Assembly: GCA_017512625.1 (NCBI GenBank)
Contig: JAFWFB010000013.1
Location: forward strand, 1 to 36,070
Length of the DNA: 36,070 nucleotides
Direction: 5' to 3'
Source: Erysipelotrichaceae bacterium
GTDB taxonomy: Bacteria > Bacillota_I > Bacilli_A > Erysipelotrichales > Erysipelotrichaceae
The notes beneath the pieces are model-generated. The model had not been told where the DNA came from and did not search any database. It worked only from the letters and a program-made list of their open reading frames with translations. The translations under genes were made by a program, and so were the position numbers. Shown here in pieces: positions 8,413 to 16,585 of this stretch; position 1 is the first letter of the stretch; each line of letters starts with the position of its first letter.

Positions 8413-9057
8413 ATGGATAAAGAAAGATTAGATAAGATACTGAAATACCTTGAAGAATTCTTTAAAAACGATTATACCGGTCATGATTTCTGGCATACTT
8501 ACCGGGTCTATAAGAGTGCATTGAAGATCAATGAAAAGGAAAAGGGTGATGAAGAGATAGTTGCTCTGGCTGCTCTGCTTCATGATGTCGATGACTTTAA
8601 GCTGGTTGGTCAGGAGAAGGAACCTTATATGAATGCTAAAAGGATCCTTAAAGAGTTGGGATATGAAGAGAAAGTTATAGACACCGTTGTAAAGATTATC
8701 TCTGAGGTCTCCTTCCGGGGCAAGGAGTCCGTAATACCGGATAGCCTTGAGGGCAAGATCGTTCAGGATGCGGACAGGCTGGATGCGATCGGTGCCATCG
8801 GCATTGCCCGCACCTTCATGTATTCCGGAGCTCACCATAGTCCGATGCATGATCCGGATATCCGGCCACAGGTCATCAACAACAAGGAAGAATACTATTC
8901 AAAAGGCAGTACCACGATCAACCATTTCTACGAGAAACTGCTCTTGCTCAAAGACATGATCAATACCGATACCGCCAAGAAGATAGCGCAACAACGACAC
9001 GCTTTCATGGAAGAATACCTAAAACGCTTCTTCGATGAATGGGAAGCCAGAGAATAG
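8413..9057 (+). CDS. HD domain phosphohydrolase, YpgQ-like
   Basis: Metal-dependent phosphohydrolase of the HD superfamily. The HD residues are readable: GHDFWHTYRV (H28), ALLHDVDD (H57 D58) and the later VQDADRLDAIGAIGIARTF, which is diagnostic of the YpgQ/YedJ branch. Those proteins are linked to (deoxy)nucleotide pyrophosphohydrolysis, so a nucleotide house-cleaning role is likely but not certain. The 214-residue length fits. AGGGAAG lies just before the ATG. It is a single-gene unit between two terminators. Confidence 0.9.
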   Translation: MDKERLDKILKYLEEFFKNDYTGHDFWHTYRVYKSALKINEKEKGDEEIVALAALLHDVDDFKLVGQEKEPYMNAKRILKELGYEEKVIDTVVKIISEVSFRGKESVIPDSLEGKIVQDADRLDAIGAIGIARTFMYSGAHHSPMHDPDIRPQVINNKEEYYSKGSTTINHFYEKLLLLKDMINTDTAKKIAQQRHAFMEEYLKRFFDEWEARE

Positions 9058-9060
9058 GAT

Positions 9061-9088
9061 AAAAAAACGATCGTCTAGATCGTTTTTT
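9061..9088. terminator. Bidirectional terminator between convergent genes
   Basis: ACGATC/GATCGT stem (9067-9072 with 9078-9083) flanked by an A run on the left and a T run on the right. It can end the HD gene on the plus strand and the yfcE-like gene on the minus strand. Confidence 0.88.
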
Positions 9089-9635
9089 ATTTACTAAGAT
9101 CCTTGCTCATGTAGATACGTCCATCTTCCAGATCTTTCCACTCAAGCAAGCCGTCATTTACCATCATGTAGCTGTGACAGGAATCCTGCTTAGGGATCGA
9201 TGTGGAGCCCGGATTGATATAGAGATAATCATCGTGCTCGATGCAGGCCGGGACATGGGTATGACCATTGAGCAGGATATCGCCTTTTCGGTGCGGCGGA
9301 ACATTCGTTTCGTTTTTCCGGTGTCCATGGGAAGCATAGACAGTTCTATCGCCGATAAAGAAGATCAGATCTTCGCTGATCGGATATTCCAGTACGACCG
9401 CATCGATATCAGCGTCGCAGTTGCCAATAATTCCTACGATATAGTCTTTCTTTTCGTTGAGCATGGCTACTACTTTTTTCGGATCATAGTCTTTAGGCAG
9501 ATCATTGCGTGGTCCATGATACAGGACATCGCCCAGGATCAGGACTTTGTCCGGTTTTTCCTTTTCAAATGCCTGCATTGCCAGCTGGCAATAATAAGCA
9601 GAGCCATGAATATCGGAAATGATCATCAGTTTCAT
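9087..9635 (-). CDS. YfcE/MJ0936-type metallophosphodiesterase
   Basis: Calcineurin-like two-metal phosphodiesterase; E. coli YfcE cleaves phosphodiester bonds of model substrates and the cellular substrate is not established. All five metal blocks are present: ISDIHGS, ILGDVLYHG, GNCDAD, SHGH and NGHTHVP. Length (182 aa) is standard. An AAAGGAGAA ribosome site before the ATG lies in the last codons of the upstream histidine phosphatase, 3 nt away, so the two are co-translated. Confidence 0.94.
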   Translation of the reverse strand: MKLMIISDIHGSAYYCQLAMQAFEKEKPDKVLILGDVLYHGPRNDLPKDYDPKKVVAMLNEKKDYIVGIIGNCDADIDAVVLEYPISEDLIFFIGDRTVYASHGHRKNETNVPPHRKGDILLNGHTHVPACIEHDDYLYINPGSTSIPKQDSCHSYMMVNDGLLEWKDLEDGRIYMSKDLSK

Positions 9636-9638
9636 AAT

Positions 9639-10238
9639 TTATTCTCCTTTATCAGGGAAGACCATGTAAGGCATCTTTAAGACACCGTCATGACATTCCA
9701 TGCAGTAGATCTTGGCATTTGGCAATGGGACCTTATCGAAAGATTCTTCCTTGCCTTCGCTTAGTACGTGAAGCAATGCCCTTAAGGAAATAGCATGAGC
9801 ACAGATCAGGATATTCTCATCTTCCTTAGCGTCTTTCATGATATCTTCAAAGGCAGCTTTTACTCTCTTCGCAACATCACGCATCGGTTCAGCACCTTCG
9901 ATCGTAGCTCCTTCATAGTCCTGGAAGTAAGGACCCAGGATATCTCTCATCGGCAGGTATGGAGCTCCTTCATATGGGCCCCAGCCGATCTCAGCCAGCC
10001 TTTCATCCTTGATGAAAGAGGAATCATCGCTGTTATTGATGAGCATGGCGGTATCGATCGAGCGGCTCAACTGACTGGTATAGATCTTGTCGAAGGTAAG
10101 CCCGGCTTCCCTGACCTTTTCGCCTTCTTTTTTAGCGACCTCGATGCCATTCTTATTTAAAGGGATATCACTTGAACCCTGGAGCAGAAACTGGGCATTG
10201 TAATCAGTTTCTCCGTGACGGACAAAATAAATTTTCAT
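9639..10238 (-). CDS. Histidine phosphatase (phosphoglycerate mutase-like) family protein
   Basis: Branch-1 histidine phosphatase using a phosphohistidine intermediate. The catalytic FVRHGETDYN motif starts at residue 5 (H8 nucleophile). A second active-site His is in ICAHAISLRALL, with the acidic pocket residues in AEIGWGPYEG. The 199 residues match cobC/gpmB-like phosphatases; the substrate is not deducible. It lies upstream of the YfcE-type gene in a minus-strand pair. AGGAGC and a TATAAT (complement of 10270-10275) provide its own start signals. Confidence 0.92.
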   Translation of the reverse strand: MKIYFVRHGETDYNAQFLLQGSSDIPLNKNGIEVAKKEGEKVREAGLTFDKIYTSQLSRSIDTAMLINNSDDSSFIKDERLAEIGWGPYEGAPYLPMRDILGPYFQDYEGATIEGAEPMRDVAKRVKAAFEDIMKDAKEDENILICAHAISLRALLHVLSEGKEESFDKVPLPNAKIYCMECHDGVLKMPYMVFPDKGE

Positions 10239-10269
10239 GATAAGCTCCTAACAAACAGTATCTGATTGA

Positions 10270-10275
10270 ATTATA
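10270..10275 (-). promoter_or_regulatory. Probable -10 element of the histidine phosphatase gene
   Basis: On the minus strand this reads TATAAT, about 31 bp before the ATG at 10238, in the 51 bp gap after the broken glycosidase gene. An AGGAGC ribosome site follows. No clear -35. Confidence 0.45.
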
Positions 10276-10289
10276 CTATACGGCCTTGC

Positions 10290-11459
10290 TTATTCGCTGC
10301 CGTTAACTTCCTTAAGCAGTTCCTTAAAGAGATTTACCCTGACTTTCGCGACCCTTCGATCATAAGTAATAAGACCATTGACCTCATCCTCGACATCAGT
10401 CAGCTGGGTATAGATGACACCCATCAGTCCCTTGGCTATAGCCGGGATGATCTGTTCATGGTAAAGGGACGTAATGCCCTGTTCCAGCTCTTCTTTGGAA
10501 GTGTATTTCTTATAGCCGAATTCCTTGTCATTGAAACAATGATCTTTGATCGGTAACTGGTAACCGCCGAATTCACTGAGGAAGATCGCCCGGTTATCCC
10601 TGTTTTTCGGGATCCTGAATTTCTTGAAGTAGCAGTGGATACTTAGGATCTCGCCGATCTTTTGGTCATACCAGCCGGAAGCATGGTCGATCAGTCTTTC
10701 ATCATCCAGCTTTCTGATCAGCTCATAGGCTTTTCTGCTGTCGAACTGTCCCCAGCCCTCATTGAAAGGCACCCACATGATGATGGAGTTGTAGTGGGAA
10801 AGCAGTCGGACCATTCCTTCCAGTTCCTCGTAGTACAGCTTTCTTCCCTTTTCATCCTGCCTGCCAAAAAGGGAATAGAGTTTATCCTTTAAAGGCAGTT
10901 TTAAAAACAGTGGCGAAGAGATCAATACGGGGTTATATTCCCTGCCGCCATTTACCATGTCCTGGATGACGAGCATGCCCAGGTGGTCGCAATGGTAGTA
11001 CCATCTTAGTGGTTCGATCTTGATGTGCTTGCGCAAAGTATTAAAGCCCAAAGCCTTGGCCTTTAGGATATCGTCGATCATCATCTCATCGCTGATCGGG
11101 GTCAGGATGCCTTCGTTGTAATAGCCTTGATCGAGAAGTCCATGGATAAAGACTTCCCTATCATTCAGATAGAAACGTTTATGACCCTGATCATCGTTTT
11201 TTAATTCGATCTTTCGGTTAAGGAAATAGCCTTTGACGATATCATCATCCATGTAAATGGTAAATTCATGTAATATCGGTCTTTCCAGATCCCATAATTC
11301 ATATCCGTCTAAAGGGATCGCGACACCCGGAAGGTAGCGCTGATTGTGGATATCGATATAGGCAGTCGACCATGGCTTTTTAGAGTCGACATCGATGGTA
11401 AAGGTATGGTTTTGGTGATCAAGCCTTACCCGGTAATCGGTGATGTAATTATCCGGCAC
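10290..11459 (-). CDS. Glycoside hydrolase family 2, C-terminal (catalytic) part of a frameshifted gene
   Basis: Second half of a beta-galactosidase/beta-glucuronidase-type enzyme: Ig-like middle domain and TIM barrel. The acid/base Glu is in VPFNEGWGQF (about 10751-10775) and the nucleophile Glu in FLSEFGGYQ (about 10561-10580), so the catalytic residues are intact. The sugar-binding jelly roll is encoded in another frame at 11426-11992. The first residues here (CVPDNYITDY) continue the N-terminal half once one base is added near 11474-11482. The separate start at 11459 has no ribosome site, so this half is probably not made unless the frameshift is a sequencing error. The natural sugar substrate is unknown. 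Confidence 0.85.
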   Translation of the reverse strand: MPDNYITDYRVRLDHQNHTFTIDVDSKKPWSTAYIDIHNQRYLPGVAIPLDGYELWDLERPILHEFTIYMDDDIVKGYFLNRKIELKNDDQGHKRFYLNDREVFIHGLLDQGYYNEGILTPISDEMMIDDILKAKALGFNTLRKHIKIEPLRWYYHCDHLGMLVIQDMVNGGREYNPVLISSPLFLKLPLKDKLYSLFGRQDEKGRKLYYEELEGMVRLLSHYNSIIMWVPFNEGWGQFDSRKAYELIRKLDDERLIDHASGWYDQKIGEILSIHCYFKKFRIPKNRDNRAIFLSEFGGYQLPIKDHCFNDKEFGYKKYTSKEELEQGITSLYHEQIIPAIAKGLMGVIYTQLTDVEDEVNGLITYDRRVAKVRVNLFKELLKEVNGSE

Positions 11460-11992
11460 ACATTCCAGCCAGACATTTTCCAGATCCCGGAGATCGGGGT
11501 ATACCAGATCCCGCCTCTTTGAAGCTGCTGCTTGCCCCTGGAATAGAAGGAGGTATCGCTGTAATCCCTGACTCTGATCTTCAGATCAAAGCTTTCGCTG
11601 ATATCCGATAATTCAATGGTAAAAGGCAGGTATCCGCCTTCGTGCTTTAAAACAAATTCATCGTTGATGTAGATATCCGCTATCTGATCGATGCCATCGA
11701 AGTGCAAAAGAAGTGTCCTATCACCGAATTCTTGGGGTATCTTGATAAGCCGGTGATAGTAAAGGTATTCATCAGGCATCAATATCCTTTTTACCTTGCT
11801 TAATTCGCTTTCCGGCGGGAAAGGGACCAGGATCCTTTGTTTGGGATCAAAGGAAGGCATCTGTTTATTATCGGTGATCTGATATTCATAGTAGCCGTTA
11901 AGATTCAGATAGGAATTCCTGACCAGGTGCGGGCGGGGATATTCGTCCAGGATCTTTCCGGTATTGAATTGTTCGTAATACTTGCTGCTCAT
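11426..11992 (-). CDS. Glycoside hydrolase family 2, N-terminal sugar-binding part of a frameshifted gene
   Basis: 188 residues covering the jelly-roll sugar-binding domain of a family 2 glycosidase: LNLNGYYEYQIT, ILVPFPPESELS, YYHRLIKIP, LLLHFDGID and HEGGYLPF. The reading runs correctly to GGIWYTPISGIW and then changes to a short unrelated tail. In the next frame the DNA reads ENVWLECVPDNY, the expected continuation, so a single base appears to be missing at about 11474-11482. It has no signal peptide, so the enzyme would act in the cytoplasm. GGAG precedes the ATG at 11992. The gene is divergent from the HAD gene at 12060. Confidence 0.85.
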   Translation of the reverse strand: MSSKYYEQFNTGKILDEYPRPHLVRNSYLNLNGYYEYQITDNKQMPSFDPKQRILVPFPPESELSKVKRILMPDEYLYYHRLIKIPQEFGDRTLLLHFDGIDQIADIYINDEFVLKHEGGYLPFTIELSDISESFDLKIRVRDYSDTSFYSRGKQQLQRGGIWYTPISGIWKMSGWNVCRIITSPITG

Positions 11993-12046
11993 AGTGGCTC
12001 CGCTTAAATTTTAACATGCACTTTAATTAGGAAGCAGGGCATAGTG

Positions 12047-12052
12047 TATAAT
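12047..12052 (+). promoter_or_regulatory. Putative -10 element giving a leaderless mRNA
   Basis: TATAAT ends 7 nt before the ATG at 12060 and no Shine-Dalgarno sequence is present, so transcription at the normal distance would begin at or one base from the start codon. The -35 is weak. Confidence 0.45.
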
Positions 12053-12059
12053 TAGAAAC

Positions 12060-12833
12060 ATGGATAAGAAGTATTTATTTTTTGATATCGATGGAACGCT
12101 GACAGACTTAAAGACCAAGAAAGTCGTTCCTTCTGCTTTGCAGGCATTAAAGGAATTGCAGGAAAACGGACACTTCGTGGCCATCTGCACAGGCAGGGCC
12201 CACTATAAAGCCCGCTCATTCATTGATGAGATCGGTGTCAACAACATGGTATGTTGTGGCGGTGGCGGACTGGTCATTGACGGCAAGCTGGTCAAAAATA
12301 CCCCGCTGGATACCGAAAAATGCAAGGTCATCCTCAATGACGCCAAAAGGCTGGGCATCGGCTATCTGCTCATGCTCGATGATTCGATCGACTGCTACAG
12401 CGACAGCGATCTGTTCAGGCAGCAGGTAGGTGAAAGAAAGGAACCGACCAACTATATCATCGATCCTTCCTTTGATTTCAATAAGGTCGATGTCATCTAC
12501 AAGATGTGGTTTTCGATCTCCAAGGAAGATGAACATATCATTCCGAGCCTGAATCTGCTCGATAATTACCGCTTTGAACCGGAATACCTGATGTATCAGT
12601 ATGACGCCAAGAAGCAGGGCATCATCGAGATGATGGATGCGCTTGGTGCCGATATCAAGGATGTCGTAGTCTTTGGTGATGATGTCAACGATATCGTCAT
12701 GTGTGATCCGCGCTGGTTTAGCATCGCGGTGGGAAATGCGAAGCCGGAACTGAAGGCGGTAGTCGACTATGTCACAGATGACAATGTCGATGACGGAATA
12801 TATAAAGCATGTAAAAAATTCGGGTGGATATAA
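12060..12833 (+). CDS. HAD superfamily (Cof-like) phosphatase
   Basis: 257-residue phosphatase with motif I FFDIDGTLTD (D9, D11), motif II ICTGRAHYK, the Lys region AKKQGIIEMM and motif IV VFGDDVNDIVM. The middle cap is of the alpha/beta C2 kind. Substrate unknown. It is a paralogue in type of the gene at 7523 but only distantly similar in sequence. A terminator follows whose left arm overlaps the last codons. Confidence 0.92.
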   Translation: MDKKYLFFDIDGTLTDLKTKKVVPSALQALKELQENGHFVAICTGRAHYKARSFIDEIGVNNMVCCGGGGLVIDGKLVKNTPLDTEKCKVILNDAKRLGIGYLLMLDDSIDCYSDSDLFRQQVGERKEPTNYIIDPSFDFNKVDVIYKMWFSISKEDEHIIPSLNLLDNYRFEPEYLMYQYDAKKQGIIEMMDALGADIKDVVVFGDDVNDIVMCDPRWFSIAVGNAKPELKAVVDYVTDDNVDDGIYKACKKFGWI

Positions 12834-12846
12834 GACCCGAATTTTT
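12814..12846 (+). terminator. Rho-independent terminator
   Basis: AAAATTCGGGT (12815-12825) pairs with ACCCGAATTTT (12835-12845); the right arm runs into T residues. It contains the stop codon of the HAD gene in its loop. Confidence 0.88.
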
Positions 12847-12859
12847 ATTTGGAAAAATA

Positions 12860-12865
12860 TATAAT
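12860..12865 (+). promoter_or_regulatory. Putative -10 element giving a leaderless mRNA
   Basis: TATAAT ends 6 nt before the ATG at 12872; no ribosome site is visible between them. Only 38 bp separate this gene from the preceding stop codon and most of that is terminator. Confidence 0.42.
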
Positions 12866-12871
12866 TAAGAT

Positions 12872-13279
12872 ATGATACATGCTTTCAGATTGACCAGGGG
12901 TCAGGACCTTCGAAAAGAGATCGAAAGATATTGCGAAGACCATAAGATCGAGGCTGCAGTAGTACTTAGCAGCGTCGGTTGTCTTTCCCGTCTTAAGGTC
13001 AGACTTGCTGGCGGAACGGAATATAAGGAATATGAGCAGGACTTCGAGATAATCTCCGTCAATGGGACATTATCCAAAGATGGTCCGCATCTGCACATAT
13101 CCGTATCCGGCTTAAAGGATGATAAAGGAAATGAACTAGTCATCGGCGGACATCTTAGCGAAGGATGCATCGTCAATACTACGGCCGAGATCGTGCTAAT
13201 GGAACTGGAAGACTATTCCTTTAGCAGGGAATATGATAAAGCTACCGGATACAAGGAACTGGTGATCAAAAGAAAATGA
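12872..13279 (+). CDS. PPC/DUF296 domain DNA-binding-like protein
   Basis: 135 residues forming one PPC domain (as in plant AT-hook proteins and bacterial PD1-like proteins). Readable signatures are the opening FRLTRGQDLRKEI, GPHLHISVSG and GGHLSEGCIVNTTAEIVL, which hold the conserved His and Cys positions. The bacterial proteins form trimers and their function is not well established; there is no AT-hook here. Its TGA overlaps the miaA start by 4 nt, so it heads the miaA-tcdA-BI-1-VanZ run. Confidence 0.9.
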   Translation: MIHAFRLTRGQDLRKEIERYCEDHKIEAAVVLSSVGCLSRLKVRLAGGTEYKEYEQDFEIISVNGTLSKDGPHLHISVSGLKDDKGNELVIGGHLSEGCIVNTTAEIVLMELEDYSFSREYDKATGYKELVIKRK

Positions 13280-14169
13280 AAAAGGTATTGGTAATCGTTG
13301 GACCGACAGCTATCGGTAAGAGTTCTTTTGCTATCGAGGCAACAAAGCGTTTTGATGGCGAGATCATCAGCGGTGACAGCATCCAGATCTACCGCGGTCT
13401 GGACATCGGTTCCGGCAAGGTCAGTGAGCAGGAAAGAAAGATGGCAGTTCACCATCTGATCGATACCAAAAACCCGCATGAGCGCTATTCGGTCAAGGAA
13501 TTTCAGGAAGACTGCCGCAGGCTGATCGATGATATCGCAGGCAGAGGAAAGATGCCGATAATCTGTGGCGGCACCGGCCTGTATATCAAGGCTGCCCTTT
13601 ATGATTATGAATTCAAGGAAGAAGAAAGACAGATGGACCTGTTTGAGGATATCGATGATGATACCCTTTATGAGAAGCTTAAGCAGGTCGATCCTGCTTC
13701 AGCGGAAAAGATCCATCCCCATAACCGTCGCCGGGTAGTAAGAGCCTTAAACATTTATTATCAGAATAATGAAGCCAAAAGCTCGATCGAAAAGCGTCAG
13801 ACCCATACCAGGATCTACGATACTCTCTATATCGGACTTACAGCAAAACGGGAGACCGTTTACCAGAATATCGAAAAACGGGTCAGTAAAATGTTTGAAC
13901 AGGGACTGGAACAAGAGATCAAAAACCTGCTTGCAAGTGGCGTTGATTTTGATAGCGAAGCCTTCAAAGGCATAGGATATAAGGAGTTTAAAGAGTATTT
14001 CCAAGGCAATATGACCTTAGCGGAAGTAAAAGACCTGATCATCCGCAACTCCAAGAAATATGCTAAGCGACAATATACCTGGTTCAACAATCAGGAAGAA
14101 GTCAGCTGGTTTGAAAGGGATGATTGGGAAGAAGCTTTCAGGCAGATCGGGGAGTGGTACCATGAGTGA
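13276..14169 (+). CDS. miaA: tRNA dimethylallyltransferase
   Basis: Transfers a dimethylallyl group to A37 of tRNAs reading UNN codons. The P-loop is VGPTAIGKSS (residues 8-17). It is followed by GEIISGDSIQIYRGLDIGS, HHLIDTKNP and the catalytic-lobe CGGTGLYIKA. The C-terminal RQYTWFN segment is also typical. The 297 residues match the family. It overlaps the PPC gene by 4 nt and the next gene by 8 nt, so it belongs to a tightly coupled group. Confidence 0.97.
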   Translation: MKKVLVIVGPTAIGKSSFAIEATKRFDGEIISGDSIQIYRGLDIGSGKVSEQERKMAVHHLIDTKNPHERYSVKEFQEDCRRLIDDIAGRGKMPIICGGTGLYIKAALYDYEFKEEERQMDLFEDIDDDTLYEKLKQVDPASAEKIHPHNRRRVVRALNIYYQNNEAKSSIEKRQTHTRIYDTLYIGLTAKRETVYQNIEKRVSKMFEQGLEQEIKNLLASGVDFDSEAFKGIGYKEFKEYFQGNMTLAEVKDLIIRNSKKYAKRQYTWFNNQEEVSWFERDDWEEAFRQIGEWYHE

Positions 14170-14842
14170 TCATTTAAGCAGAGTCCGGCTGGTAGTTGGC
14201 GAAGATAATCTTAATAAACTGGCAAAGGCTCACGTATTTATTGCGGGTGTAGGCGGCGTAGGCAGTGTGGTTGCTGAAGCGCTGGCCAGAAGCGGAGTAG
14301 GTGAATTGACGCTGGTCGATTTTGACAAGGTCGATCCAAGCAATCTGAACCGTCAGCTGCAAACTACCAAGGGCAATATTGGAGCATCCAAAGTCGAAGA
14401 GATGAAGAAATGGATCGAAAGGATCTCGGATTGCAAGGTCCATACGATCGAAGCCTTTATTGATAAGGATTTCGAGATCGGTGATGTCGATTATGTCGTC
14501 GATTGCATTGATACCCTAACCGCCAAATTCATCTTAGCCAAAAAGGCTCACGCTAAAGACATTCCGTTTATCAGCTCCCTTGGAGCGGGAAGAAGACTCG
14601 ATCCAAGCAATATCGTCAGGACTACTCTGGATAAGACCAGCGGTGATCCACTGGCCAAAAGGTTCAGACAGCTGGTGCGCAAGGAAGGCTATGACCGAAA
14701 GATCGATGTTGTCTACTCCAAAAATCTGCCTCTGGCATCCAGCGGGGAAGTCTTTGGCAGCATGATCACCGTCACAGCTTCTGTGGGACTTAAAATAGCA
14801 TTCGAAGTCATGAATGATATAATGAAGTGCGAGGAGAAATAA
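14162..14842 (+). CDS. tcdA: tRNA threonylcarbamoyladenosine dehydratase (TcdA/CsdL family)
   Basis: E1-like ATP-dependent enzyme that cyclises t6A37 to ct6A37 in tRNA. The Rossmann motif GVGGVGSVVAEALARSG is near residue 25, followed by VDFDKVDPSNLNRQ with the adenylation Arg. Later VVDCIDTLTAK and SSLGAGRRLDP are also typical of TcdA. The start at 14162 is chosen over the in-frame ATG at 14060: it lies at the expected distance from the first motif and the longer form would sit almost wholly inside miaA. It is 226 aa, somewhat shorter than the E. coli protein. Next to miaA this forms a position-37 tRNA-modification pair. Confidence 0.93.
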   Translation: MSDHLSRVRLVVGEDNLNKLAKAHVFIAGVGGVGSVVAEALARSGVGELTLVDFDKVDPSNLNRQLQTTKGNIGASKVEEMKKWIERISDCKVHTIEAFIDKDFEIGDVDYVVDCIDTLTAKFILAKKAHAKDIPFISSLGAGRRLDPSNIVRTTLDKTSGDPLAKRFRQLVRKEGYDRKIDVVYSKNLPLASSGEVFGSMITVTASVGLKIAFEVMNDIMKCEEK

Positions 14843-14844
14843 TT

Positions 14845-15519
14845 ATGAATAACGAATATACCTACGATGAACAACTTAACAATTATTTAGCCAGAACTTT
14901 CGCATATATGGGAATCGCTGTACTGATCAGTGCCCTAAGCGGATATCTGGCACGTAATATCACTTACTATCTTTACCAGATGCCATTTCTTTTGATCGCC
15001 TTATTTGCCTTACAGTTTGGTATCTGCATCTATTTCGGAACACAGCTTTTCAAGATGCAGCCAAGAGTAGCGATGATGCTGCTGGTCCTCTATTCGATGA
15101 TCACCGGTGTCAGCCTGGGATCTGTTTTCCTGGTTTACAGTGGTTCCTCTTTAGCCCTTACCTTCGTGATCACCGCCATGGTCTTTGCGAGCATGGGCAT
15201 TATCGGTTTCACCACCAGGATCGATCTTACCAAATACTCTTTCTATCTGTTCTTTGGACTATTATGCATCATCATCGTTTCTGTGGTAAATATCTTCCTT
15301 AGATCGACCATGATCGAGATGGTCACGACTTATATCGGAATCATCCTCTTCCTGGGAATTACCGCTTACGATGTTCAGAAGCTTAAAGCCTTCTACTATT
15401 CCGATTATGATTATGAGATCAGAGAGAACCTGGCGATCTACAGTGCCTTCCAGCTCTATCTTGATTTCATCAACCTCTTCCTGTATCTGATCCGTATCTT
15501 CGGAAAGCGCAGAAAGTGA
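14845..15519 (+). CDS. Bax inhibitor-1 (YccA/BI-1) family membrane protein
   Basis: Polytopic membrane protein with about seven hydrophobic segments; bacterial BI-1 homologues such as BsYetJ are pH-sensitive calcium-leak channels. The C-terminal TAYDVQKLK with the conserved Asp and the final FQLYLDFINLFLYLIRIFG are diagnostic. The start at 14845 follows a GAGGAG ribosome site (14831-14836), 2 nt after the tcdA stop; the upstream in-frame GTG at 14827 is inside tcdA. Its TGA overlaps the GTG of the VanZ gene by 4 nt. Confidence 0.93.
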   Translation: MNNEYTYDEQLNNYLARTFAYMGIAVLISALSGYLARNITYYLYQMPFLLIALFALQFGICIYFGTQLFKMQPRVAMMLLVLYSMITGVSLGSVFLVYSGSSLALTFVITAMVFASMGIIGFTTRIDLTKYSFYLFFGLLCIIIVSVVNIFLRSTMIEMVTTYIGIILFLGITAYDVQKLKAFYYSDYDYEIRENLAIYSAFQLYLDFINLFLYLIRIFGKRRK

Positions 15520-15941
15520 GCAACAAAGCCAAGAAAACAATACTGCTGATACTGATAATCCTGACCATTGCCTTCATTTTCGGGAATTCCCTGGAAAACA
15601 GACAAAGTTCAGCCCAGATCAGTACAGCGGTCTACAGTGTCGTATCAAGGATGCTGCCGTTCATCTCGCATAAACTGCTAAGAAAGATGGCCCACTTCTT
15701 TGAGTTCATGGTGCTTGGCAGCGAACTGGTCCTGTATCTGTACCTTTGCAATAAAAAGATCGAGTACGCAGTCATCATCGGAATGGTGGCAGGAGCGATC
15801 GATGAGACGATCCAGTATTTTGTAGGCAGATATGCAAGCATATTGGATGTGCTGCTTGATACTTCCGGGGTAGTAATAGCCTTGCTATTGTTTAAATATC
15901 TGATCTTCCCCTACCTGATAAAAAAAGAAAGCAATTCTTAG
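15516..15941 (+). CDS. VanZ-like family membrane protein
   Basis: 141 residues with four hydrophobic segments. The VanZ pattern is clear: FGNSLENRQSS, the RKMAHFFEFMVLG block, GAIDETIQYFVGRYASILDVLLDTSG. VanZ gives low-level teicoplanin resistance in enterococci, but chromosomal homologues mostly have no assigned function. The GTG start overlaps the previous stop codon (GTGA). The stop codon lies in the loop of a terminator, which separates this operon from the secretion island. Confidence 0.88.
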   Translation: MSNKAKKTILLILIILTIAFIFGNSLENRQSSAQISTAVYSVVSRMLPFISHKLLRKMAHFFEFMVLGSELVLYLYLCNKKIEYAVIIGMVAGAIDETIQYFVGRYASILDVLLDTSGVVIALLLFKYLIFPYLIKKESNS

Positions 15942-15954
15942 GAATTGCTTTTTT
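15928..15954 (+). terminator. Rho-independent terminator before the type VII island
   Basis: AAAGCAATTC (15928-15937) pairs with GAATTGCTTT (15942-15951) and runs into TTTTTT. It marks the boundary between the miaA-VanZ operon and the WXG100 operon. Confidence 0.9.
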
Positions 15955-15984
15955 GATGCTCTTATATAAAGCAGGAGGAAGATA

Positions 15985-16287
15985 ATGAAAAAAATATATG
16001 TTGAACAGGAACGACTGATCAATTGTGCCAACAATGTCGATGATCTCAACATGGAGTTTCAGAGGCTCAAAGGAACGTTACTCGAAAAGGTCGAGACCTT
16101 AAGCAGTTCCTGGAGCGGTAAGGACAATCAGGCATTTGTCAGTGAGATCACTGAATACGGTACAGTCATGAATTCCATGTCTACGGTCATGAATCAGTAC
16201 GCTGATTTTTTGCGCAACTCTGCGAACGCTTACCAGCGGACCCAGGAAGAAGTCTATAACGAGGCTTTAAAAATAAGGAGGACATGA
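15985..16287 (+). CDS. WXG100 family protein (EsxA-like), first copy
   Basis: Small helical-hairpin secretion substrate/scaffold of type VII systems. The 100 residues fit the family size exactly. The turn motif is W43-S44-G45, between two long amphipathic helices; no Cys pair or signal peptide. The tail (AYQRTQEEVY) does not match the YxxxD/E export motif strictly. AGGAGG at 15973-15978 gives it a strong ribosome site. It is the first gene of the island and lies 1 nt before the second WXG100 gene, so the two may form a heterodimer as in ESAT-6/CFP-10. Confidence 0.92.
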   Translation: MKKIYVEQERLINCANNVDDLNMEFQRLKGTLLEKVETLSSSWSGKDNQAFVSEITEYGTVMNSMSTVMNQYADFLRNSANAYQRTQEEVYNEALKIRRT

Positions 16288-16288
16288 A

Positions 16289-16585
16289 ATGGATAATATC
16301 AAGATCAGCCTTTCTGAAGTCAGTGAATTAGCTGCGCAGATGCGTTCGCTGAATATCAGGATGAAAGACACTCTGGATCGGGTAAAAGGACAGATGAATG
16401 ATTTAAGAGCTGTCTGGGAATCGGAGAGTTCAGATACATTAAGAGAAAGATTCAATTTCTTCTCGGTCAAATTCGAACAATGCTACGAAGTCATCGATAA
16501 CTATGCGAGATTCCTCGATCTTACCGTAGCCAGTTATGATGCAACCGAAACAACGATCAATACCAATGCTTCTTCGTTCAAGTAA
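16289..16585 (+). CDS. WXG100 family protein, second copy with WxS turn
   Basis: 98 residues with the same helix-turn-helix layout as the neighbour. The turn reads W43-E44-S45, so the Gly of WXG is replaced by Ser. The C terminus has YDATE, a clean YxxxE export motif, followed by the usual TINTNASSF-like tail. AAGGAGGA precedes the ATG. Having the export motif on only one of two adjacent proteins is the pattern of heterodimeric WXG100 pairs, which is how I interpret it. Family membership is firm; partner choice is inference. Confidence 0.88.
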   Translation: MDNIKISLSEVSELAAQMRSLNIRMKDTLDRVKGQMNDLRAVWESESSDTLRERFNFFSVKFEQCYEVIDNYARFLDLTVASYDATETTINTNASSFK

